Assembly: GCF_000785515.1 (NCBI RefSeq)
Contig: NZ_CP009913.1
Coordinates: 1,268,001 to 1,332,000 of the forward strand
Origin: Streptococcus salivarius
Lineage (GTDB): Bacteria > Bacillota > Bacilli > Lactobacillales > Streptococcaceae
DNA: 64,000 nt
Direction: 5' to 3'
Below the pieces are notes generated by a model that was given only the letters and a program-made list of their open reading frames with translations, did no database searches and had not been told where the DNA came from. This document shows, in pieces, positions 57,410 to 64,000 of the stretch (the first letter of the stretch is position 1; every line of letters starts with the position of its first letter). Both the position numbers and the translations under genes were made by a program.

Positions 57410-58984
57410 TTACATCAATGGTCCAATCAGAGAAAAGAGATAGCCACCTAGACGATGAGCCATAGGCATTTTCGACAAACTTTCCAGAGTAACTTCCTCT
57501 GAGAGAGCCTGGGTTTTCTCAAAATCTTGTTCAATCTTAATCACTTCCAGATTTTTATAAAGATAAATACCATCTTCAAAATTTTGATAGAGGCTTCGGT
57601 AGTCTGTGTTAATAGTGCCTACCACAGCTTGTTTGGCATCAGAAACATAAACTTTTGCATGGACAAAGCCTGGGGTATAACGGAAAATACGGACGCCAGC
57701 CTCCAAGAGGGCTTTAAAATAGGTAGTCGCAATATCAAAGGCATACTGTTTATCCGGAATTCCTGGCATAATGATACGAACATCAACACCTCGTCTGGCC
57801 GCAAAGGTCATGGCTCGAACCAATTCGTCATCCAAAATCAGATAAGGCGTCATGATATAGACATAATTAGTTGATGTATTTAGAAGATGTAAATAAACAT
57901 TTTCGGCAACCTTGTGGTAGGTCAGCGGTGAATTGCCATAAGGGAGTACAAAGCCTTGACTCTTTCTTTGTTGAGGTTTTTCTTGTAGATAGTACTCCAC
58001 ATCCGTTTTATCCTCTATTCCAGTCACTGTCCACATGGTCAAAAAGAGAGCTTTTAGCGTTTGAACTGCTGAACCATCTAAACGAAGGGCTGTGTCCTTC
58101 CAATGACCAAAGCGTTCTCGTTTATTAACATACTCGTCAGCGATATTAACGCCACCAGTATAAGCAACTTGACCATCAATCACTGTAATCTTTCGATGGT
58201 CTCGGTAATTGTAATAGGTTGATAGAACGGGTTTGACTGGTGAGAAGGCCTGGGCTTTAATGCCAACCTTGTGTAGTCGCTCAATATAATCGTAGGACAA
58301 GGTAGTCATCTCATTCATCCCATCAAACATGACACGAACGTCCAGACCTGCCTTGGCCTTCTCCTCTAAAATTGTTAAAATCTCGCCCCACATGATTCCT
58401 TCGTCAATGATGAAATATTCCATGAAGATATAACTCTCCGCCTTTTTCAAATCCTCCAACAAGGCTGGAAGCATGTCATCTCCAAGTGGAAAATAGGTAA
58501 CCTCTGTGTTTCTGTAGATAGGAAACTGTGCTGGACTATGCTCCAAAAAATAAGCTAATTTCTGTAATTGGCGATCACTTTGGGATAAATAATCAGCAAC
58601 TTCTGGATTGGTGCTTAAATGGTCGGATGCCTGCACTGTAGCATCCTCAAGCCGTTTCTTCAAGCGTCTGACACCCAAATCAGCCAGTGAAAAGTAAAGC
58701 AGAGCCGTCCCAAAAATTGGAAAGAGGGCAATGATAATCATCCAGGACAGTTTGGAACGAGAATCCATGGAACGATTGAGCAAGTAAAAGAAGGTAAAGA
58801 CACTCAACAAGTGTTCCCATAAGATAATGGATGGGAAATGCTCTTGTAGGCTGAGATATGAAAAGACAAGAAAGGCCAATTCCAGTAAGAAGAACAGGAG
58901 GATGGGAACCTTTCGGTTAAGTAGAATTTTGCCCCATCTGGAGGGCTTTTGGGGTAACAGTCTAGCACTTTGTTCTTGAGTCAT
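57410..58984 (-). CDS. cls: Cardiolipin synthase, copy 1
   Basis: Makes cardiolipin from phosphatidylglycerol. The 524-residue protein has two N-terminal membrane spans (about residues 27-72) and two phospholipase-D HKD motifs: YRDHRKITVIDG and HAKVYVSDAKQAVVGTINTD. The start MTQEQSARLL is preceded by AAAGGAG, with a short leader hairpin upstream. A paralogue lies 723 bases further upstream on the same strand, separated by a GNAT gene. Copy 1 has an intact N-terminus, which serves as reference for the damaged copy 2. Confidence 0.95.
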   Translation of the reverse strand: MTQEQSARLLPQKPSRWGKILLNRKVPILLFFLLELAFLVFSYLSLQEHFPSIILWEHLLSVFTFFYLLNRSMDSRSKLSWMIIIALFPIFGTALLYFSLADLGVRRLKKRLEDATVQASDHLSTNPEVADYLSQSDRQLQKLAYFLEHSPAQFPIYRNTEVTYFPLGDDMLPALLEDLKKAESYIFMEYFIIDEGIMWGEILTILEEKAKAGLDVRVMFDGMNEMTTLSYDYIERLHKVGIKAQAFSPVKPVLSTYYNYRDHRKITVIDGQVAYTGGVNIADEYVNKRERFGHWKDTALRLDGSAVQTLKALFLTMWTVTGIEDKTDVEYYLQEKPQQRKSQGFVLPYGNSPLTYHKVAENVYLHLLNTSTNYVYIMTPYLILDDELVRAMTFAARRGVDVRIIMPGIPDKQYAFDIATTYFKALLEAGVRIFRYTPGFVHAKVYVSDAKQAVVGTINTDYRSLYQNFEDGIYLYKNLEVIKIEQDFEKTQALSEEVTLESLSKMPMAHRLGGYLFSLIGPLM

Positions 58985-59004
58985 ATAGGCTCCTTTCGTG
59001 TAGG

Positions 59005-59031
59005 GGAGACCATTACAACTTTCCGGTCTCC
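59005..59031 (-). other. Hairpin in the leader of cls copy 1
   Basis: GGAGACC and GGTCTCC pair with a 13-base loop, 27 bases before the ATG. No T-run follows, so it may control translation or RNA stability. Confidence 0.4.
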
Positions 59032-59113
59032 TTCAGTAATTTTATTAGTATCGTTTTAGCCTATGAAAAAGGCAGGAATAATTAGCTATTGCAATTTAGA
59101 ATTGGCGTGGTTT

Positions 59114-59626
59114 CTACTGTATTTTCCTGACAGGGCCATCTATGGTCTTTTGCATCCAGACGATATCATGCCATTTGTTAAACTTATAGCCAATCTTTGG
59201 GAAATGAGCCACTTGAACATAGCCCCGCTTTTCATGCATGGAAATGCTCGCTTCGTTCGGAACAGCGATACAAGCCAGAAAGCGTAAGTAGCCTCGTGCT
59301 TGCAACTCCTCTTCTAAGGCCGTATAAAGGGCCGATCCAATCCCTTGTCCACGCGCCTCTTTGGCTACATAAATAGACAATTCAGTGGTCCAATCATAGG
59401 CTGTACGAGCATAATAGGTTGAGGCATAAGCATAGCCTAGCACTTGGCCATTCTCTTCCGCTACTAAATAGGGGTATTTTTCAAGCGTCTTGCAAATGCG
59501 TTTTTCAAACTCTTGAACACTGGGAACCTCATATTCAAAGGTAAAAGCTGTCTTCTCGACATAGGGTGTATAGATGGCCTGGATAGCTTGTGCATCTGAC
59601 AAGCTGGCTGGACGAATGGTTAACAT
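59114..59626 (-). CDS. GNAT acetyltransferase, phosphinothricin/methionine-sulfone type
   Basis: A 170-residue GNAT protein starting MLTIRPASLSDAQAIQAIYTPYVEKTAFTFEYEVPS, with the acetyl-CoA motif EARGQGIGSALYTALE and CIAVPNEASISMHEKRGYV. This layout matches the Pat/MddA/YncA group, which acetylates L-amino acid analogues such as methionine sulfone or phosphinothricin. I choose the second of two adjacent ATGs because it is 6 bases from AAGGAG. It sits between the two cardiolipin synthase genes. Confidence 0.85.
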   Translation of the reverse strand: MLTIRPASLSDAQAIQAIYTPYVEKTAFTFEYEVPSVQEFEKRICKTLEKYPYLVAEENGQVLGYAYASTYYARTAYDWTTELSIYVAKEARGQGIGSALYTALEEELQARGYLRFLACIAVPNEASISMHEKRGYVQVAHFPKIGYKFNKWHDIVWMQKTIDGPVRKIQ

Positions 59627-59663
59627 CATTTTCTCCTTCGACTTCATTATCTTTATTTTAAAC

Positions 59664-59690
59664 TATAAAAAAAGAGGGCTCAACCCTCTT
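59664..59690 (-). terminator. Terminator of cls copy 2
   Basis: AAGAGGG TTGA GCCCTCTT on the minus strand followed by TTTTTTT, just past the stop at 59707. Confidence 0.92.
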
Positions 59691-59706
59691 ATAACAAGTC
59701 TTGTCA

Positions 59707-61185
59707 CTACATCAATGGCGCAACTAATCTGGTCAATAAGCCCAAGCACTTCTGGTGAAATGGTCGATTTTTAACATCAGTCATGCTGACTCGATGACAC
59801 TTGGCCATTGTCGCTTGGAAATCTTCCTCAATACCAACCACTGATGACGTCCTGTAAAGATAGGTCGCACACTCAAAGTGGTGATAAAGACTGCGGTAAT
59901 CCAAATTAATCGTTCCGACAACAGCCCTACTATTGTCACTCACAAATACCTTTGCATGAACAAATCCAGGAGTGTACTCATAGATTTTTACGCCGGATGC
60001 CAAAAGTGTTGGGTAGTAAGTCTTAGCGAGGTAGTAAGCTGACTTTTTATCAGGAATACCAGGCATGATGATACTGACGTCTACCCCACGCTCGGCCGCA
60101 AATTTCAAAGCATGTAGTAACTCACCATCTAAAATAAGATAAGGCGTCATGATGTGAACAAAATCACGCGCATGGTTAAGGATGTCAATATAGACATTCT
60201 CACCAACTTTATCCTTGTCCAATGGAATATCTCCATAAGGAACAACAAAGCCAGGGGTATCAAAGACCTTATGTTCAACCATATACGGCGTAACATCTAA
60301 GGTTTCGTTAGAATAGGTCCACATCTGAAGAAAGAGAACTAAAAAAGTATCAACCGCTGGGCCCTCCAGCATCAAGGCAGTATCTTTCCAATGACCGAAA
60401 CGCTCAATCTTGTTGATATACTCGTCAGCTAAATTAACCCCGCCTGTGAAAGCAACCTTACCATCAATCAGCAAGATTTTTCTATGGTCACGGTAATTGT
60501 AATAGGTTGACAGGAAAGGGGTTACCGAGGCAAAAACTCGAGATTGAATGCCAATTTTTTCCAATCGTTTCTTATAGTCAAAACTCAAAGTTGAAAATTC
60601 ATTCATACCGTCATACAGGACTCGAACTTCCACCCCTTCTTGAACCTTTTGTTTCAAGATTGCTAGGATTTCACCCCACATTTCACCTTCACCAATGATG
60701 AAATATTCCAAGAAAATGTACTTCTCTGCTTTAAGGAGCTGTTTCTTCATTTCCTCAAACTTGGCTTCACCACTTGGGAAATAGGTCGTCTTCGTGTGAC
60801 GATAAACTGGAAAGGAACCGTTCACATTTTCAAGATATTGGACCAAGTTATAGTTGCTGGTGTGACGCTGTTTAAGCTCTTCGAGGGCCTGATTATCTTG
60901 TTTCAGAATACCAGAACTGCGGTCAATATTGCTCTGAATAGCACGCTTCATCCCTGTGTAACCTATATCAAGTTTCGTATAAGCCAAGAGCAAGGTTCCG
61001 ATAATTGGAAAAGGCAAGACTATCAGGAGCCAAGTATTGACGGCTGTTGATTCCATATCACTTTGAAAGAGATAAATAATGGCCAGAATACGAAGGACTA
61101 CTTCTGTAACTTGCAGGTGTATCCTATATTGATGCAACCAGAGGTAAGACATGGCCACAACAACAAGCTGCAGTAAGATGATCAA
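59707..61185 (-). CDS. Cardiolipin synthase, copy 2, with a displaced or lost start
   Basis: The 492-residue frame from a TTG at 61185 has two HKD motifs (YRDHRKILLIDG; HAKVFVSDNSRAVVGTINLD) and matches cardiolipin synthase. Yet TTG lies inside the first membrane span and has no RBS. The same frame stays open upstream for 31 more codons encoding IERLYDKSRRGFLRGIFSRA, which aligns with the N-terminus of copy 1 (KPSRWGKILLNRK). The ATG at 61280-61278, with AAAGGAG before it, is shifted by one base from this frame. A single-base deletion after the ATG would explain it. The product may be truncated, or the gene a pseudogene. Confidence 0.75.
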   Translation of the reverse strand: MIILLQLVVVAMSYLWLHQYRIHLQVTEVVLRILAIIYLFQSDMESTAVNTWLLIVLPFPIIGTLLLAYTKLDIGYTGMKRAIQSNIDRSSGILKQDNQALEELKQRHTSNYNLVQYLENVNGSFPVYRHTKTTYFPSGEAKFEEMKKQLLKAEKYIFLEYFIIGEGEMWGEILAILKQKVQEGVEVRVLYDGMNEFSTLSFDYKKRLEKIGIQSRVFASVTPFLSTYYNYRDHRKILLIDGKVAFTGGVNLADEYINKIERFGHWKDTALMLEGPAVDTFLVLFLQMWTYSNETLDVTPYMVEHKVFDTPGFVVPYGDIPLDKDKVGENVYIDILNHARDFVHIMTPYLILDGELLHALKFAAERGVDVSIIMPGIPDKKSAYYLAKTYYPTLLASGVKIYEYTPGFVHAKVFVSDNSRAVVGTINLDYRSLYHHFECATYLYRTSSVVGIEEDFQATMAKCHRVSMTDVKNRPFHQKCLGLLTRLVAPLM

Positions 61186-61310
61186 GAAGATAATCGTAGC
61201 ACGACTAAAGATTCCACGAAGAAAGCCGCGACGACTCTTATCATAAAGACGTTCAATTTTAGCTTCGTTTTTGATAGCATGACTCCTTTCCCTTTTTAAT
61301 TAATCTTATT

Positions 61311-61354
61311 ATAACCAAATTTGTAAAATTAAGCTAGACAGAAAAAGCCATCTA
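61311..61354. repeat. 44-bp direct repeat, copy A
   Basis: Matches 63401-63444 at 43 of 44 bases (ATAACC[A/C]AATTTG ... AAAAAGCCATCTA). Copy A overlaps the promoter of cls copy 2. Confidence 0.93.
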
Positions 61355-61457
61355 GGCTAGTCTCAGATAAACACCACATTTATCTGAAAGGAACTAACAT
61401 ATAGGACGAAATGGATTACCGAAACAAATGGATTTTACGAATGTTTCTCAAAATTAT

Positions 61458-61631
61458 GAGGCTGGGACAAAAGTCCTAGCCTCTCAATTTGTCTTTGGAT
61501 TGTCGAGAAAGACGCAGTGGTTGAGTGGGCTCTACTACGCTGATTTCATCAGCTTTTACAGCCCTACTCAACTGTGCGGAGGTGGGACGACGAAATCGAA
61601 TTCTAACGAATTACCGATTTCTGTCCCACTC
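61458..61631. repeat. 174-bp triple-hairpin repeat element
   Basis: Three strong hairpins in a row: GAGGCTGGGAC/GTCCTAGCCTC (61458-61483), GTTGAGT/ACTCAAC with inner GCTGAT/ATCAGC (61520-61572), and GAGGTGGGAC.../...GTCCCACTC with GAATTC near its loop (61579-61631). The two ends carry TGGGAC and GTCCCA as terminal inverted repeats. It resembles dispersed intergenic repeats I have seen in streptococcal genomes, but I cannot name the family. Confidence 0.8.
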
Positions 61632-61817
61632 TCAAGAAATAGAATTCCTAGGAAATCATTGAATTATCAATCACCCTACCAAGTTTTTCTGAGTTACTTG
61701 AAAAGTCTAACTTAATTTGACAATTTAGGTTCTTAAACGTCTCTAGTTAATCAACTAAAAATTATAACTAGCTGGGTGTTATCTAATCTCCCCTCATTTT
61801 TAAGTTATTATCATTTT

Positions 61818-61826
61818 TGATATAAT
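61818..61826 (+). promoter_or_regulatory. Extended -10 of the BCCT gene
   Basis: TGATATAAT lies 24 bases before the ATG, which has AAAGGAG upstream. The -35 is weak, which fits an osmotically inducible promoter. Confidence 0.5.
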
Positions 61827-61849
61827 GGTAGAGAATGAAAGGAGATTTT

Positions 61850-63400
61850 ATGTCAACTAAAAATTTAACGCCGGTCTTAAAAACCTCTTTTGTGCTACTG
61901 GCTATCCTGGTCCTTCTTGGTATTGTTATGCCTGACGGCTACCAAGTTTGGTCAGAACAACTAAGGGAAGTTATTTCAGATAAACTTGGCTGGTTTTACT
62001 TATTACTGGTCACGTCAATCGTTCTACTTTGTGGCTTTTTCCTGGTTAGTCCCGTTGGGCAAATCAAACTGGGGGAACCCAATTCGGTGCCTGAACACTC
62101 TACTATCTCTTGGATTGCCATGATATTTTCTGCTGGAATGGGAATCGGCCTTGTCTTCTACGGTGCCGCAGAGCCCTTATCCCATTATGCCATTTCAACG
62201 GTACGAGCTACCCCAGGGTCGCAGGAAGCCTTAGCCGATGCTTTCCGTTACACTTTCTTTCACTGGGGCATCCATGCCTGGGCAATATATGCTTTAATCG
62301 CCCTGGCCCTCGCCTACTTTGGTTTCCGAAAAAAAGAGAAATATCTTTTATCGGTTACCTTAAAGCCCTTGTTTGGTAAAAAAACAAACGGTAGCCTTGG
62401 TAAGATTGTAGATACGATTACAGTGGTCGCTACTGTTATCGGGGTGGCAACCACTCTTGGTTTTGGGGCAGCCCAAATCAATGGGGGACTCAACTACCTC
62501 TTTGGTATTCCAAACAATGCCCTTGTGCAAGTTATTATCATAATTATCACAACCATCCTCTTTACCATTTCAGCCCTTTCTGGTCTTGGAAAAGGGGTAA
62601 AAATCTTATCAAACACCAATCTTATTTTAGCGGTTGGACTACTCGCCATCACCATAATCATCGGTCCCACAGTCCAGATTTTTAATACCTTGACCGATAG
62701 TATCGGACTGTATATTTCCAATTTCTTCCGTATGAGTTTCAGTGCTGGTTCCTTTGGTCAATACAATCGTGACTGGATCAATACTTGGACGATTTTCTAT
62801 TGGGCTTGGTGGATTTCTTGGTCACCATTCGTGGGAGTTTTTATTGCCAGAATTTCTAAAGGACGTAGTATCAGACAATTTCTATCCATCGTCTTATTAG
62901 CACCGACTGTATTAAGCTTTTTATGGTTTTCTACCTTTGGAACACTTTCAACGCATGTTCAATCACTTGGAAATGTAGATTTAACACAGTTTCCAAGTGA
63001 GCAGACCTTGTTTGCAACCTTCAGTCAACTGCCATTTGGTTTTATTGCCTCCGTTGTTGCCATCATCCTGATCATTACCTTCTTTATCACGTCAGCAGAC
63101 TCTGCGACCTATGTGCTAGCTATGCTCTCTGATGATGGGAATCTCAAACCAAAGAATAACCTTAAAATCTTCTGGGGCGTACTCCTTGCGACTATTGCCA
63201 TCGTCTTACTTCTTTCAGGGGGCTTAGTAGCCTTGCAAAATACGCTGATTATCGTAGCCTTTCCATTTTCACTCATCATGGTACTGATTATGGTTTCCCT
63301 AGTCATTGAATTGCTACACGAAAAAGACAAGATGGGACTGTCAATCACACCGACACGATACCCTAAAAAAGATCAACCCTTCAAATCTTATGAAGAATAA
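61850..63400 (+). CDS. BCCT-family glycine betaine/choline-type transporter
   Basis: A 516-residue secondary transporter with twelve membrane spans that imports betaine-type osmoprotectants with Na+ or H+. The family signature is in span 8: FYWAWWISWSPFVGVFIARISKGRSIR, and span 4 has GMGIGLVFYGAAEPLSHY. I start it at MSTKNLTPV (61850), not at the ATG 15 bases upstream that lies in the RBS region. The tail is short, unlike osmosensing BetP. The gene is isolated, lies between 44-bp repeats and just before an IS element, and may be a recent acquisition. Confidence 0.92.
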   Translation: MSTKNLTPVLKTSFVLLAILVLLGIVMPDGYQVWSEQLREVISDKLGWFYLLLVTSIVLLCGFFLVSPVGQIKLGEPNSVPEHSTISWIAMIFSAGMGIGLVFYGAAEPLSHYAISTVRATPGSQEALADAFRYTFFHWGIHAWAIYALIALALAYFGFRKKEKYLLSVTLKPLFGKKTNGSLGKIVDTITVVATVIGVATTLGFGAAQINGGLNYLFGIPNNALVQVIIIIITTILFTISALSGLGKGVKILSNTNLILAVGLLAITIIIGPTVQIFNTLTDSIGLYISNFFRMSFSAGSFGQYNRDWINTWTIFYWAWWISWSPFVGVFIARISKGRSIRQFLSIVLLAPTVLSFLWFSTFGTLSTHVQSLGNVDLTQFPSEQTLFATFSQLPFGFIASVVAIILIITFFITSADSATYVLAMLSDDGNLKPKNNLKIFWGVLLATIAIVLLLSGGLVALQNTLIIVAFPFSLIMVLIMVSLVIELLHEKDKMGLSITPTRYPKKDQPFKSYEE

Positions 63401-63444
63401 ATAACCCAATTTGTAAAATTAAGCTAGACAGAAAAAGCCATCTA
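63401..63444. repeat. 44-bp direct repeat, copy B
   Basis: Second copy of the repeat at 61311, starting directly after the BCCT stop codon and ending 9 bases before the IS end. The promoter -10 box of copy A is not kept here. Confidence 0.93.
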
Positions 63445-63453
63445 TGTTAGGCG

Positions 63454-63506
63454 GCTCTATAATTTCTGTAGTGGGTAAAACCACTGTAGAGATTATAGAG
63501 CTTTTT
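63454..63506 (+). terminator. Terminator-like hairpin at the IS left end
   Basis: A 21-bp stem (63454-63474 with 63481-63501; three G-U or mismatched positions) with a GTAAAA loop, followed by TTTTT. It may stop outside transcription from entering the transposase gene, and also ends BCCT transcripts. Confidence 0.8.
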
Positions 63507-63573
63507 GAATGCAGACAAAAAGTCCCATAAGAACTATAATGAAAAGCAACCAAACCATCATTAGGAAGAACTT

Positions 63574-64000
63574 ATGAGACTTATTAAGAATACCACAGAA
63601 TTAATCGGAATTAAAGACCCAAATATCATTATTTCTCTTGTTTTTGAAAAAGATACCTACATTGAGGTTCAAGCAACACTTGATTATACTGCACCATCAT
63701 GTCCTGACTGCCAAGGAAAAATGATCAAATATGACTTTCAAAAGCCTTCTAAAATTCCTCTCCTTGAACAAGTTGGAACACCTACACTATTACGTCTTAA
63801 AAAGCGTCGTTTCCAGTGTAAAAGTTGTAGGAGAGTCACGGTAGCTAAGACATCAATCGTTGAGAAAAACTGCCAAATCTCCAATCTAGTCCGGCAAAAA
63901 GTTGCATAGCTCCTTACTGAAAAGGTGTCACTAACAGATATTGCCAGAAGACTTCGTGTGTCGACGTCCACAGCTATAGCTGATAAAAGAAATAGAATTC
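63574..64000 (+). pseudogene. ISL3-family transposase with an in-frame amber stop
   Basis: The first 111 codons encode the transposase N-terminus, with a zinc-ribbon (CPDCQGK ... CKSCRR) typical of ISL3 (zf-ISL3). TAG at 63907-63909 ends the frame after KVA. The same frame then continues LLTEKVSLTDIARRLRVSTST, the expected helix-turn-helix, so TAG very probably replaces a CAG glutamine codon. The copy is inactive unless read through. The gene continues past the window edge. Confidence 0.85.

Larger units (their letters stand above)
61186..61849. other. Long gene-free interval before the BCCT gene
   Basis: 664 bases containing the lost N-terminal part of cls copy 2, its promoter (TATAAT at 61313-61308, minus strand), one copy of a 44-bp direct repeat, the hairpin CAGATAAA/TTTATCTG (61364-61386), the triple-hairpin repeat and the BCCT promoter. 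The open frames crossing it are not genes. Confidence 0.8.
63453..64000 (+). mobile_element. ISL3-family insertion sequence, left end (cut by window edge)
   Basis: The element starts with GGCTCTATAATTTC, an ISL3-type terminal repeat (IS1167/IS1193 group), has a 120-base leader with a hairpin, and encodes an ISL3 transposase N-terminus. The right end is outside the window, so target duplication cannot be checked. Confidence 0.85.

Noticed and set aside
61428..61715. A 95-codon open frame across the triple-hairpin repeat.
   Set aside because: It spans palindromes rather than protein-like sequence and has no RBS.
63986..64000. AAGAAATAGAATTC at the window end also occurs at 61634.
   Set aside because: Fourteen AT-rich bases can recur by chance in 64 kb, and the window ends there.

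Overview
The window is a low-GC Gram-positive chromosome segment from a Streptococcus of the salivarius group, most likely S. thermophilus or a close relative. The evidence is the set and order of housekeeping genes (dltXABCD, gyrA-srtA diverging from ldh, nox, pheS-GNAT-pheT, rnc-smc), protein sequences such as lactate dehydrogenase that match this group as I remember it, an asd-type structured RNA, and an ISL3-family insertion sequence. Nothing suggests a prophage, conjugative element, CRISPR array or secondary-metabolite cluster. Most of the window is core genome; the only clearly unstable part is the last 3 kb.

Layout. 1-4.4 kb: 3' end of pgmA, then metE and metF on the minus strand behind two MET-box palindromes (methyl-THF-dependent methionine synthesis), and a small membrane protein. 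4.6-9.2 kb: a pabB-pabC fusion (p-aminobenzoate for folate), whose promoter sits so close to its ATG that the mRNA may be leaderless, and a calcium-type P-ATPase. 9.3-13.8 kb: the D-alanylation operon dltXABCD, including the 43-residue DltX. 13.9-23.6 kb: a long minus-strand run, tdk-prfA-prmC-tsaC-glyA-nucleoid protein-pvaA-two ABC exporter half-subunits. 23.7-28 kb: add, a glutathione-transferase-like gene, a DHH phosphoesterase, apbE and rpmE2. 28-31 kb: an NRAMP-like transporter without the usual metal-binding motifs, a secreted DUF1002 protein and a VOC protein.

31-37 kb: srtA and gyrA diverge from ldh over a region with two cre-like boxes; the NADH oxidase nox has its own cre-like box, so NAD+ regeneration looks carbon-catabolite controlled. 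37-43 kb: an ABC-F ATPase, a likely vitamin B6 salvage operon (two ECF S-components around a pyridoxal-kinase-type gene), a lipoprotein, and a divergent MocR-type regulator that may control B6 uptake. 43-48.5 kb: a stand-alone ATP-cone protein, a membrane protein, and pheS-GNAT-pheT behind a phenylalanine T-box. 48.5-49.8 kb: a two-gene XRE regulator/DUF3278 membrane-protein module with two copies of a TATGTC-N10-GACATA operator, then a gene-free stretch with an orphan 20-bp LacI-type palindrome.

49.8-56.7 kb: smc-rnc, dapA and asd (aspartate pathway), with an asd RNA and its own promoter and terminator upstream of asd. 56.7-61.3 kb: an AlkD-like repair protein and two cardiolipin synthase paralogues separated by a GNAT gene; the second synthase appears to have lost its start codon frame. 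61.3-64 kb: a triple-hairpin repeat, a BCCT osmolyte transporter flanked by a 44-bp direct repeat, and the left end of an ISL3-family IS whose transposase has an amber stop.

The best candidates for poorly described biology are the XRE/DUF3278 module, the motif-less NRAMP-like transporter, the asd RNA, the triple-hairpin repeat and the possible MocR-controlled B6 regulon. All calls come from reading the sequence; no database search was run.
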